Assembly: GCF_007655135.1 (NCBI RefSeq)
Contig: NC_045130.1
Coordinates: forward strand, 29,074,605-29,138,604
Reading direction: 5' to 3'
DNA from: Punica granatum
Lineage: Eukaryota > Streptophyta > Magnoliopsida > Myrtales > Lythraceae
Length of the DNA: 64,000 nucleotides
Shown piece by piece: positions 13,432 to 24,184 of the stretch; position 1 is the first letter of the stretch, and every line of letters starts with the position of its first letter. Below the pieces are notes generated by a model. That model made no database searches and was not told where the DNA came from. It saw only the letters and a program-made list of their open reading frames with translations. The translations under genes were made by a program, and so were the position numbers.

Positions 13432-14433
13432 CTAAAGAACATTTGAGTTATAAGCCTGACGAATAAGAGCAGTCAGCTCGTGAGTCAACCTAGCGCGCTT
13501 CGCAACGAGCTGCAGTTCCTCTTCTTGAAGCCTCCTCCATCTCTGATCCAATTCCACCCTCTTCCTCTCATCGACAAAGCCCGTCCATTTCCTGATAAAC
13601 TCCTCATTAATGGACCCGCCCCCACCCAAATCCTCAATCCCCTTCAACAACCAATGAGACAGAGCGGAAACCGAAGTCCCTTCCTGCCCCTCAAGCCGAC
13701 GAGCCGCGGCAGTCTTCTCGTTCACAGGCTTTTCGGCAGCAGTCTTCTCTTTCGCAGGCTTTTCGGCAGATCCCCACGCCTTCCGGGCCAATTCGAGGAA
13801 ATTCACCTCCAGGGGGCTGAGCTTGGCGCCCTTCTTTGCCCTCTTCTCACAGCTCCTGAACTTCTTCTTCAGATTCCGGATCTTGCTCCTCAGCTGCGGT
13901 TTCGTGACGAAAGATTGGATCTTTCTCTTGATCAACTCGTAGAAATCGTTGTAGTCGTACACCGGGTTGTCCTTCTTCCGCTCGGAGAACTCGACCAAGC
14001 CCTTCATCACCTCCATCTCATCCGATTCGCTCCATTTCCGCTGGAAAAATTGCTTCTTTTCCGCCTCCGAGTTCGACTCGGTCTTGACCCACTTCGGCGC
14101 GGCCTCCCCATTCGAGACGATCTCTTCCGCACGGCGCTTCTTCCGCTCCGCGGGTTTCGCGGGGACTGGCTTGCCACTCTGCTTGACGGCTCGGTCGCGA
14201 TCGGGCTCGGACTCGGTCTCAGAGTCTGAAGATTGGGCTTGTGATTTCTTCTTTTCTTCTTGATCTTCTTCTTCTTCCTCTTCCTCTTCCTCTTCCTCTT
14301 CCTCTTCCTCTTCGTCTTCCTTGTGTGGCTCTTCCTCTTCTTCCTCTTCCTGGGTCTCTTCTTCTACTTCCCTTTCTGAAGAGGAAGAAGAAGCAGAGGG
14401 CGGATCATCGCGGAAGGAACGCTTCGGCGCCAT
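13432..14433 (-). CDS. GLABROUS1 enhancer-binding protein / STOREKEEPER-like transcription factor (DUF573)
   Basis: A single uninterrupted frame of 333 aa, consistent with the mostly intronless GeBP/STKL family. The start was set at the ATG at 14433 (MAPKRSFRDD); an upstream TTG in frame is not a normal start. Residues 20-60 are almost pure glutamate, followed by a Ser/Asp/Glu stretch and a Lys/Arg nuclear-localisation-like patch (KKRR near residue 98). The DUF573 DNA-binding domain spans about residues 129-222: FFQRKWSESDE..LVEF, then the FYELIK..KPQLRSKIRNLKKKF part, ending in ELARKAWG. The C-terminal 70 residues are helical with leucine spacing, matching the zipper-like dimerisation region of the family. 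Arabidopsis GeBP proteins act in trichome and cytokinin regulation; the targets of this member are unknown. The glutamate tract is a GAA/GAG repeat and may vary in length. Confidence 0.87.
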   Translation of the reverse strand: MAPKRSFRDDPPSASSSSSEREVEEETQEEEEEEEPHKEDEEEEEEEEEEEEEEEEDQEEKKKSQAQSSDSETESEPDRDRAVKQSGKPVPAKPAERKKRRAEEIVSNGEAAPKWVKTESNSEAEKKQFFQRKWSESDEMEVMKGLVEFSERKKDNPVYDYNDFYELIKRKIQSFVTKPQLRSKIRNLKKKFRSCEKRAKKGAKLSPLEVNFLELARKAWGSAEKPAKEKTAAEKPVNEKTAAARRLEGQEGTSVSALSHWLLKGIEDLGGGGSINEEFIRKWTGFVDERKRVELDQRWRRLQEEELQLVAKRARLTHELTALIRQAYNSNVL

Positions 14434-14728
14434 TGACGAGGCCAAAGCTCTCTTCTCTTGCCAGACAGTATGAAAGCTGCGTGGTTGGAGTCTGGCGGAC
14501 TGGGTTGGGGGGAGAGACGACCTTGAGAAAGGAAGTCAAACGGTCTTAACTCTAATATCAATTGATTTTTAAATTTTTTTTTTTTGGCATCAAAGCCATT
14601 AAACCCCATTAATATCAATTGATTTCATCTACCCAAAAAAATGTCAATGAATTTCAAAATAAATATAAAGTACTTCTATTTATTTCTATTTCAAATAAAT
14701 TCTCCATATTTGGTGAGGTGATATTTCA
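14434..14728. promoter_or_regulatory. Upstream region of the GeBP-like gene
   Basis: About 300 bp separate the GeBP-like start from the hAT-like element. A T-run near 14574-14584 and AT-rich sequence are seen. The promoter should lie here, but no TATA box can be assigned with confidence. The transposon therefore sits within the upstream regulatory distance of this gene. Confidence 0.35.
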
Positions 14729-14968
14729 TATATAAGCATTGTTATCAGAACCGGTTCGGACCGGCCGGTTCGACCGGTCGGACCGAAAATTGGACCTATA
14801 ATCGGTCCGGTTCTATTAAAATCGGAAATGCACAAAAAAATCGGTAAACCCAAAAAATCGGCCGGTTTTTGAGAAACCCATCGAACCCATTCGAACCGAC
14901 CGGTTGGATGGGTTCTGGATTAAAAAAACCCGACCCGAATATCTTGACCCGAATCGAAATCGGCCTAA

Positions 14969-15244
14969 TTGGACTTGGAAGGAAACCCTAGCTCAGTCTT
15001 CTCTTCACCTTCGACTTCCAGTTCCAGCTCGGTGACTCAATCTCCCTCTTCGAGCTCCTCTTCATCTGATTCCTCTTCATCTTCGAGCTCAATCATCGAC
15101 TCCTCTTCATCGGATTCATCTTCAGTGACTTCAGTCGGCTCTTCTCCTTCGAGCTTGAGCACAGTTGATTCCACTTCTCCTTTGAGAGGCAGAGTCCAAA
15201 CGAGTTTCCTCGATCTCACTCGTTGTTCTTCAATCAACCGGTAA
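14969..15244 (+). other. Serine-rich low-complexity ORF inside the hAT-like element
   Basis: A 91-codon frame made of TCx/AGx codons, while the reverse strand reads as a Glu/Asp-rich frame over 15037-15237. Such paired low-complexity frames arise from TCT/GAA-type repeats. It may derive from another captured gene. No family can be named, and coding function is doubtful. Confidence 0.3.
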
Positions 15245-15771
15245 CCATCCTCCCTTCTATCCTCGATTTCCGACGCGTCTGCTGACTCTGCTTCTTCTTT
15301 TGCTACTAAGAAGAAGTAGGTAAGTTTACTGTCATGCTTTGCGAAGAAATTAGTGAGGAATTGTAGTTACTTATACAAAATTAGAGTTGCTGTTAACAGG
15401 ACAAGCAGTTGGTTATCATTTGGCTAGATCATATGTAGATGCTAAGCGGAATGTTCTGTGAAGTGATAGGAATATCGATACGTTAATGCATAATGTTGGT
15501 TGTTAACGACTGCTTGTCGAGTTAGAACTTGAACTTGGTAAAAGAAATTGCTTTAGAGAATCTGAAGTCTCGATTTTTGTTTGTGAGGATAGTTTGTCAT
15601 GGAAACGTGCATACTCCATCATTCACTACTGCTATAGGAATGTGGCATGGATGCATGATCTTCAATTTAGGTGATTCTTGTAGAATGATCATCCGCTCAA
15701 AGTGGAAGCCATTGCTGGGGTTGTTTCAAAACTTTGGCTTGCTTGTCTAATGAATTTGTCGTTTATTTCAG

Positions 15772-15973
15772 GAGAAGGTGACGAATCCCTTGTTTGAAAA
15801 GAGGCCAAAGCAATTTGGAATTGGAGGGGCTCTGCCTCCAAAGAGGGACTTGACTTGATTCGTCAAATTCCCCAAGACTGTTCAGATCTAGAGGAAGAGG
15901 AGGATTCTGAAGCAGAGGTTGAAGGTCCCACCTACTCTTAACCAGTTCACAAAGACACTGGATAAAAACCTTG
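15772..15973 (+). pseudogene. 60S ribosomal protein L7a (eL8) exon fragment, captured
   Basis: Reads [19 protein letters not shown], then ALPPKRDLT, a stop, FVKFPKTVQI, a stop, and [20 protein letters not shown] to DKNL. This is the highly conserved N-terminal part of eukaryotic L7a. The frame is unbroken across 202 nt except for TGA (from CGA) and TAG (from CAG), both C-to-T changes. It is flanked by a proper AG acceptor (15770-15771) and GT donor (15974-15975). The bases before 15319 (ACTAAGAAGAAG, then a GT donor) look like the end of the preceding L7a exon, so an intron of about 450 bp was retained. The piece was therefore copied from genomic DNA and not from mRNA. It is not functional. 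Confidence 0.85.
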
Positions 15974-16822
15974 GTAAGCACGGCAATAAGCTATTGTGAT
16001 ATGTTGTGTTTGAATTTTAGATGAGGTAGTTATCATGTGAACTTGCTATTCTATGCACTTTAGTGAAATTATACTAGTTGTCGAATGCTGTTACTTGTAC
16101 ATTCTCCATCTATGGATTATTTCTCTGCTGGTTCCATGAAGCTAACTACCCTTTCTGTGCTACCGATGTTAAAACCAGTTTGGGACTTCAATTTTTTTTT
16201 TTTGGTTAGTTGTGACTTCACTGTCAAATGACTATCAGTTCTTTTCGATGGGTCATTTACAATCAGATGCAAATAATTTTTTTCTTGTATTTTTTTGACA
16301 CATCATATTAATTATTATCTAATGTATATTACTATTTTTTTGTATTTTATATTATTTTTAAAAAATAATATTTATTTATTTATTTTATAATTAAACGTGC
16401 GGTTCGACCTATCGAACCCCCAATTGAACCTATAAACCCATGAACCCATGCCTCGGCCGGTTCAATGTCCGGTCCGGTTCTGATAACACTGTATAGAAGA
16501 ACTTACCACTACAACAACAAATCCTCTACCTTTCCTATACAACTAGTTTATATTTATATTTATATATTTTAATAATTAATATTTTGTGCAGTATATTTGA
16601 CAAATATAATGAAGGCCGACGCTATTTCCACAACCTAATGTACCATTTCCACAAGTATTATTGGTTCCTTGACAAAAATATCCTTATTCACAAATATTTA
16701 GGATCTGTAATATCATGATACTCTCTTTCCACCAATATCTTTTGCTATTTTACTTCATCAAATTATATTATCTCTTCCTTAATTTCACGATCCTATTAGA
16801 GCTTATCTTTGTTTTATTTATT

Positions 16823-17165
16823 GGGATTTTTACCTAAAATGACTTATGATTTGTCCGTTTTGTCAAATCTATCATATGTTTTTTTTGTCAAATTTATCCC
16901 ATGGTTTACTTTTTGCATCAAATCTATCATGGCGTTATCTTTTTCGTCGATATCTAACGGCCGTGCTGACATGGCACGTGGAGAGATAATGGGCCACACT
17001 TGCCACGTAGGCGCCACGTCAGCATGGTCGTTAGATGTAGACGGAAAAGATAACGCCGTGATAGATTTGATACAAAAAGTAAACCATACGATAGATTTGA
17101 TAAAAAAAATATAGGATATATTTAACAAAACGGGCAAATCATGGGCCATTTTAGGTAAATACCCC
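16823..17165. mobile_element. 343-bp MITE with 9-bp target duplication (copy 1)
   Basis: Perfect 9-bp flanks TTATTTATT at 16814-16822 and 17166-17174. The ends GGGATTTTTACCTAAAATG and, in reverse, GGGGTATTTACCTAAAATGG are inverted repeats that continue inward over most of the element (CAAATCTATCATGG and its partner, AGATAACGCC). This is a fold-back, Mutator-like MITE. A second copy lies at 56619-56936. Confidence 0.85.
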
Positions 17166-17770
17166 TTATTTATTTATATATTTACTTTGCGACACATACA
17201 ATTTCAATTCCTACTTTTTCTTTCACTACTAGTGAAGTCATTTGGTCACATATATAATTTTCCATCTCCTAGTTTATTTGAGCAAATAACTAATTTCTTT
17301 GTTTCCATATTGCAATTCAAATATAAATTACCTTTATCCATCTTTTCCTCATCATTCGACATTCTTTTTATTTTTCTAAGATTTTAATTAATACAAAATA
17401 TTAATATATGTCATGATTTATGAAGTAACCGAGTCTTTCACAAAGAAAAAGAAATTGCATCTGTCACAAATAGAAGAGAAGAGAAGTTCATCATCTGCTC
17501 ATATAAATTACGGGTTATGGAATATATGATCGTTAGAAAAAATAACAGAATATATATGATCTATTCATAAAAATTAAAGATCATCAAAAACAGTAAATAA
17601 GTTTGTAAAGTAAAGATAAGATATTAATGGATTCAACGGAGAAGAGAAAAAATAGACTATAGGGGTGAAAAGTTAACGATTATACACTTGATAGAACATG
17701 ATTTACTTAGTAAAAAGAAAAAAAAAACAATTTGTTGGTGGAGAGACTCATGAAATCTATATATTGTGTA

Positions 17771-18517
17771 ATTCAATATACTCTGATGAGAGTCTTCCAA
17801 AACTTTCCTTTGGATCAAGGAGTGTCTTCCGTTTGGATCGATGAAGACGTGCCACATCAACATTCTCAGCTCCCACATACATTTAGTTAATGCAATATAC
17901 GAAAAATTTGAAAAACTGTATTTCATGATCTCCATATCAATAGTATTTTAAGTCGTCATTCCACTGAAATTGTAAAATATATCTCACAAAAAAATAAAAT
18001 AAAATATATAAATGTAATCGCTTGTGCAATTTAATATACTCTTATGAGAGTCTCCCAAAGCTTTCCTTTGAATCGACTAGAGTCTTCCATTCAGATTGAT
18101 GAGGACGTGCCACATCAGTTTCCTCAACTCCCACATACTTTTAATTAATGCAATATACGAAAAATTTGAAAAACCTTATTTCATGATCTCCGTCATCAAT
18201 AGTATTTTAAGTCGTCATTTCATTGAAATTCTAAAATATATCTCACAAAAAATTAAATAAAATATATAAATGAAATTGTTCGCTCAATTCAATGTACTCT
18301 CATGAGAGTCTCCCAAAACTTTCCATTGAACCGATGGGAGTCTTCCATTTGGATCGATGAGGACGTGCCACATCAGTGTCCTCAACTCCCACATTCATTT
18401 AATTAATTCAATCTACGAAAAATTTGAAAAACCGTATTTCATGATCTCCATCATCAATAATACTTTAAGCTGTCATTCCACTGAAATTCTAAAATATATT
18501 TCACAAAAAAATTAAAT

Positions 18518-18553
<36 letters not shown>

Positions 18554-18560
18554 CACTCGC
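17771..18560. repeat. Three tandem copies of a 258-bp repeat
   Basis: Units start at 17771, 18029 and 18287 (ATTCAATATACTCT-like) and share GACGTGCCACATCA and ATACGAAAAATTTGAAAAAC. The spacing is 258 bp for both steps. Units differ by scattered substitutions, so the array is not recent. The third unit runs into a TA microsatellite (about 18524-18548). No coding frame is kept. Function unknown. Confidence 0.85.
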
Positions 18561-21500
18561 GGAATGCGTAAGTAAGAAGACTAGCTAAGGATTAAACCAT
18601 AAACTTGCTTAGAAATTAAATGGAGATATTTTAGTGAAGCAATCAATAATCAATAATAAATAGTAAATTTGGTTGTGGATTTAGCCCCGGCCTATAATGA
18701 ATTGATAAGTTGAATAGTAAATTCATCCAGTTAATGGATAAACCATTTTGATAGAAACTCCAGCCCCAAAGTGTTTGGTCGGGACTCTGAAGCACTAGGC
18801 CTGCCTAATGACCAATAAGATACATATGTTACCAAGTTCATCTATCGAACTAGTAATGAGAGTATTGCTCATACGAAATCTTTGACTAATTATAATTACT
18901 AAACTTATTTCAACAAATTCAAGTAATTCAACTAAATTAAGCAAGCTAAATAAAGTACAGCACATTAAACTTGATTGAAATCAAGGACAAAGGCTCCTAG
19001 GATGTACAATTTCCCCTAACATTGAATCTCAAGATGATTCCTCTCCCATATTATCAACTGACTATATTGTTAATCTATAATCTATAATTCTTTCATCTCT
19101 CCGTGCCTCTCTCGAGCGTCATTGAAATGTACTATCTTGTAACTAACTTTTCATTCTATTCCTAGACATGTTAATTAGCGAGAACCCATTATGAATCAAC
19201 CCTAATTTGATTATCTAAGGCGATTAGGTATAATCCAATTCTTTTATCTAATAATCCTGTTTTCTAAGAAAAGATTAGTATAGGTTACTCTTATTACGGC
19301 TAAATCGAAAGGTCCTTTCCAAGTTCATCTAATTTATATTAAGCATGTAATTCATTCAATAACAAAAAGAGAGCGTTCACAACTTTTAATTGAATATTAA
19401 ATTTCATTGCGGAAAAAGAGAAGAAAGAGTTCATGGTTTTAGGAAGAAATATATCATCTGAGAATGAAAAGATCCCGTATGTTCCCAAAACAAAGCCTTG
19501 CGGCCTTCCGTCTTCTGGAAATTTCTCCTTTGGTTGGTCGTGCCTTCCAATTTCAAAGCACCAAACGGCGGGTGCCTCCACTCGGTTGCTGAACTCCCCT
19601 TGAGAAAAAAAAAAAAAAGATTCCCAACTACTCACCCAAAAGGGAAAAAAATAAATAAATTCCCCAACTACATTTTAACATTAGTTTCCTTATTCGAATT
19701 TCAAATCAAAGGCATCCTAAGTCTTTGAAAAATTAATCCACATATTCCATTCGAATATCTTTAGATTTTAAAACCAACAATGGACTGAGGGAGTCCCGAA
19801 TTCAAAAATTCTAAAGTTCATAACCAGTGCTGCTACAAAGACACCATTTCTTCAATCGAGCCCCTAGGCTTGCAGTAGGAAAGAAAAAACTCGGAGGCAC
19901 CAGCCCGATTGCTGAATTAATGGAACTAGTCGACGAGCCTCCGATAGTGTAGAAATTTGAATTGTAATAAAAGACGCTATTCAATAATCTTTGATTTTCT
20001 CGAATTTTTTCATCTTTGTTGGTCAATTTTTATTCATTGAGAGAGCAATACAAGAAGAAGAGTCAACGTGAAAGAAGATAACAATTAGATACTTTTCATA
20101 TATTATTTTTTCAAATTTCCTTTTAGAATCACTTATCAAGAAGATTTTCTTTATAATTTTAATACAGAATTATAGAATAATTCGGAAGGTTGTATCAAAT
20201 ATAGCGCTTGGACCTTACACCTTCTTTCATAATATAATTACTTTAATATATTAATGAACTATAACATGTTATTACAATATTATGCCAAGTGTTCATCATC
20301 GATTTGTGAGCATATGAATAGTCAGTCAATGTAATCCCTCATTTATTCTATGTGGCACGATCCGGTGTTTCGCCTTAGCTTTTAATATTTATATAGATGT
20401 AGATATGGATATAGATATAAATAGATTCTTTTTTTTAATAACATTATATAACAATTTTTAATTGAAAATGACTTTTCAAATTTTTAAAAGGTACTCTATA
20501 AGTTCTAAATAAAACAAAATATTTTTTAATTTTTTCTTGAGAATTGTTTAATATCTAATGAATATCTTCTTATAAAAAACCTTGTTATTGTTTAGTATCT
20601 AATGAATATCTTTTAATAAAATATTATTATTATTATTATTATTATTATTTCTATTATTATTATTATTAATATTATTATAATATTCATGCTTATAAAGAGG
20701 ATAAAAGAAATAAAAAACAAAAAAACATTAGGAAGGTGTCTATTAAAGTATCAATTACATGAAAGCACAAACAATTCGGAACTTCTAGATCTCCCATGCT
20801 AGGAAGAAGATTGAATGTTATTAGGATATAAATTACATTGATTATATCACATTTACTTGAGGAAAATAATTATTATGGGACATATTCATAACTTGAATGG
20901 AACAACTTGACAAAAGTCTAACAATATCCAAAATATAAATTCTAAAATTCAATTTGCAAAAGAGCGGGCCATATGACTAGTATTTAATTAGAGAGACGCT
21001 TGTCGAAATCAGACTAAAATGAATTTAATCTTGAATGATCAAATTATGACGAAGGAAATAAAAAATTGAAAATAAATAAAGTAGAGAAGTGGCTTTTATA
21101 TTAGGTCACTTGTCAAGTCAAAAGAGAGTTCTTCTTGGACCTCCTTTTTCATTAAAATAAAAGAAAACTAGTTTTAAATAACATGCGTTGGTTCACACAT
21201 TTCGACATTTGTTTCTCTTAAATAAAATCTTAGGATTCAGTCTTGTAAGTAGTAAAAATCCATACTGTGAGAGTTTCTCCTTAATAGGCTAACTGGACTC
21301 AAACTGAATTACCTGTCTCACTTCTGGATATCAGAATATGCACCGAAAACTACAAACTAGTCTTAAATCCAAAAAAGGACCTTGAGAGAAATAGAGTATC
21401 CGAAATTTATTGTATAATGTTATGTCACAATAGGAGTATTGGTCACAAACTATAACGAAATATATAAGCAAGTACTTAAGTAATAAAGCTTACTAATTTT

Positions 21501-21640
21501 TATTTACCTACATTATATATTTGTGAGAAACAAGTTCATTTGTCTAACTTTTACTTCCCGAAATTACCCTTACTCTATATATTTAGATTTATTACAATCA
21601 TTAAATTAAGGGACACAATTGTAAGATATGAAAAATAATA
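18561..21640. other. AT-rich intergenic region
   Basis: No gene recognised. An ATT/TTA microsatellite lies at about 20626-20683. Two short stretches (about 19490-19600 and 19805-19935) share a related phrase around a GCACC/GGTGCC core and may be relics of the same repeat, but no family can be named. Confidence 0.4.
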
Positions 21641-21644
21641 TCCA

Positions 21645-21802
21645 TTTTCGATTATAAGAGAGGCCCAAGGCCCAGTACAATTAAAGAGAAATCATAAATA
21701 ACTAATAAAGGGACACGGGTAGTTTCATCAGGTATCGAATCTATGACCTTTAGGTCAACAAGTGAGGACATGCACCACTGCGCTATATCTTCTTTTTATT
21801 AA
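21645..21802 (-). mobile_element. tRNA-derived SINE
   Basis: Read on the minus strand the head is TAGCGCAGTGGTGCATG, an excellent tRNA A box. It is followed about 35 bp later by ATTCGATACC, a B-box-like motif. The 3' part matches the SINE at about 39783-39930 (…CTCTTATAA…), so both belong to one family. Target duplications were not resolved. Confidence 0.6.
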
Positions 21803-22065
21803 ACTACTTATTAACACTTCATAAAAAACACCCATTAAACCGTTAATGCACTTTTCATTATCTCACATTCACTATTTTCTCTCCCCTCTCACACTTCTTT
21901 CTATTTTATTGAAAATGTGTTCCATTTTTTTTTCATTCAATTGATTTATTCTATTGTTTTATTATTTTACATTTTAATTAAAAAATAACACTAATAACCA
22001 ACAGCATAATTTATTAAATTCATGCATTAAGCCCATACATTAATAACAACATAATTTATTAAATA

Positions 22066-22095
22066 ACTCCACACGTAGTGCGGGTAAGCATCTAG
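22066..22095 (+). mobile_element. Possible Helitron 3' terminus
   Basis: A CCACACGTAGTGCGG hairpin-like sequence is followed by TCTAG, then T. Helitrons end in CTRR after a short hairpin and insert 5' to a T. The 5' end was not located, so only the terminus is annotated. Confidence 0.4.
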
Positions 22096-22579
22096 TAACC
22101 ATATAACCAACAAAATTAGTCAAATTAATAAAGATGGTCATTATAATTGTAATTTTTTTTTCATACTTTTGTTATTAGATGAGATTCATTTCTGATAAAT
22201 GAATTAGTCTATTTGAAATCCCAAAACCTTTCTACTTAAAAACGAATGTGTGTAAAGTGGGATATTATATTTTGTTGGTTCAAAGAAGTAGGTCTCAATT
22301 GTTGGGTTCTAAGTTTATATCTAGAATTTTAGTTTCCCCATGAAATACTTTAAATGATTTTTTTCATAAATTTTATTTGGTATATATGCAAGCCTTCTGT
22401 TAATATTAGAATTTGTGGCAAAAAAATATTATTTTATTTTTTTGTTTATTTACGTTGTGGAATGAAGAATATGCAAAAGAGGATTAAAAAATGTGCAGAT
22501 ATTACTACAACTTTCAAGTATAGTTTTTTTTTTATTGTAGTAATACTTTGTGGCAAAATATTACTGCAACCTTAAAATA

Positions 22580-22800
22580 TGTATTTGACCTCACAAATCC
22601 AAGAATACGCAAATCACAAATCCAATACAGATAATAGAAGTTTCAATTCTGCAACAAGAAAAGACTGCAAATCGGATGCTTCGGGGAATCTACAGTGGCA
22701 AATATTGCTAAAGCTGATGAAGAAGTTAACAGGGAGAAAACAGAGGACTGAAGAAAGCTTCATTTGACCATTGATGCATCACAAATGGAACCTAACCATA
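22580..22800 (-). repeat. 3'-flank homology block of SRLK copies (F side)
   Basis: This block (motif GAATCTACAGTGGCAAATAT near 22688) recurs at about 51370-51560 downstream of copy D and, more diverged, at about 27480-27570 downstream of copy A. It shows that the duplicated unit includes several hundred bases beyond the stop codon. A reading ESTVAN..AKADEE is preserved in two copies but no family is recognised. Confidence 0.6.
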
Positions 22801-23057
22801 CATGGCATAGCAGAAAAGTTGACTTAGAGATCTTTTGATATGATACTTTGATGTCAAACCAGAAGAGAAGCTATTATTTGAGATTTCCGTAGAAGACCAC
22901 TCTATCCATACAAAGTATCTGTCATTCTGGACATATTTCGGCATCGGTTTCGAAACTCCTTTTCGTTTGAACCGAGTTGGCTATTATTCAGTTTAATCTG
23001 CACAAGATAAATCTTTTCCCTGCCGGTAGGAAAACACAAAATGAGATTGTTCTGACT

Positions 23058-23745
23058 TTACCGATCTTCCAATAGAGTTACCCTAATCTCATTCTCACTG
23101 TACTCTCTTCTATTCATTACAATGTTTTTTCTGTCGAGATACTTTCCAGGTAGAAGCCCAGTCCCTTGGGCTGACGAAGTGTTGCACTCTCGGTATCCAG
23201 CATCAGAAGCACAGAAGACATTGTCGGTCTATCTTCTGCACATACTTGAATGCACAAGAGCCCAACTTGTATGCATCTCATAACTTCCAAAAAGCGGGAA
23301 AGAATCATCCATCCATTCATCTATCAGCTCATATGCCTTCCCTTCAACCCATTGTTTCCACGCCGACGATCCTGATATGTTAAATGAAAATCTCAGAGAA
23401 GGGCATCTGTAAAATACGATGAGCTTTTGATAAGAAGTTTACATGGCAAAGAAGATTGAAATGGTGGTCAGGATGGTGAAACTCTCGGTTCCTTTGTGCC
23501 ACTAATTATTTCAAGCAAGAGCACTCCGAAGCTGAAGATATCCGACTTTATTGAGAATATCCCATCAATGGCATATTATGGTGACGTGTAGCCGCTGCAT
23601 TTCAATCGTGAAAGTATTTTCGACTTTTGGAGACACAAAACAATTGATATGAATTTTAAGTGTCAAGACGAGAAGGTTTCATGTATTTTTTTGATGGCTT
23701 ACTATGTGCCGATTATTCTTTTGGTTTTCTCTAGAAAATCTATAT
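23058..23745 (-). pseudogene. SRLK copy F, 3' kinase fragment
   Basis: Remains of the last three exons of a G-type lectin receptor kinase. They are the tail of exon 6 (LEKTKRIIGT near 23740-23706), exon 7 (23594-23443, [16 protein letters not shown]) and exon 8 (23363-23058, [20 protein letters not shown]). Exon 8 keeps the 306-nt length of intact copy D but by a +1 and a -1 indel. Exon 7 has a stop within SPEY and is 1 nt long, and the exon 8 acceptor is CG instead of AG. Nothing upstream of the exon 6 tail is present. Not functional. Confidence 0.85.
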
Positions 23746-24184
23746 TCCATGTTTCTTTGGCTCAGATAAAAGAAAACACAAACTGTAAACTGTAAAGTTC
23801 CTCATTTGGCAGTGCAATATCTTTCAGATTTTCCATTTGCACAAGCAGACATTCAGTTTTAATGGCCGCAAGAATTTTACGTTTACCTTTCTCATACCCT
23901 GATAAGTCTAGAGATAATGAAGGATAAGTTCTGCCAAGTTCTCATCGATGACAATGAAAATCTTTCTTCTGTTAGAGGTGACATCCGGCCTGTTTGGTGG
24001 GAAGATGTATAACCTCGCGCAGTGGAGATTGGGATGATCGTAACAGGCATTTGATCAAGGATCAAGCACTTTGGAAACGGCAGAACAGCAACGGTAAAGA
24101 GCAAGAACACATCATAGACGGGCTGGAACAGAGGGAGAAAGAGGGTTCATTTACATTTTTGCAGGTTAGTATAAAAGGCCAATT
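23746..24184. other. Intergenic stretch next to SRLK fragment F
   Basis: No SRLK homology continues beyond about 23745, which is the truncation point of fragment F. No other feature recognised. Confidence 0.4.

Larger units (their letters stand above)
14737..16491 (+). mobile_element. hAT-like transposon carrying a ribosomal protein L7a fragment
   Basis: The left end starts CATTGTTATCAGAACCGG and the right end, read in reverse, is CAGTGTTATCAGAACCGG. Both continue into ACCGG-rich subterminal sequence (about 14753-14920 and 16440-16480). Flanking 8-mers TATATAAG (14729-14736) and TATAGAAG (16492-16499) match at 7 of 8, the target duplication size of hAT elements. No transposase was found, so it is non-autonomous. 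Inside are a serine-codon-rich stretch (14969-15240) and a spliced-looking L7a gene piece, listed separately. This makes it a gene-capturing ('Pack-type') hAT. Confidence 0.8.

Noticed and set aside
13480..14229. 249-codon plus-strand frame over the GeBP-like gene
   Set aside because: It is the antisense of a clear DUF573 coding frame; its Leu/Pro/Arg-rich composition is a shadow of Glu/Lys codons.
15037..15237. Acidic minus-strand ORF opposite the serine-rich frame
   Set aside because: Both frames come from the same low-complexity TCT/GAA-type sequence inside the hAT-like element. Neither matches a known protein.
20626..20683. ATT/TTA repeat and the various TA runs as regulatory signals
   Set aside because: Simple microsatellites with no associated gene; no evidence for function.
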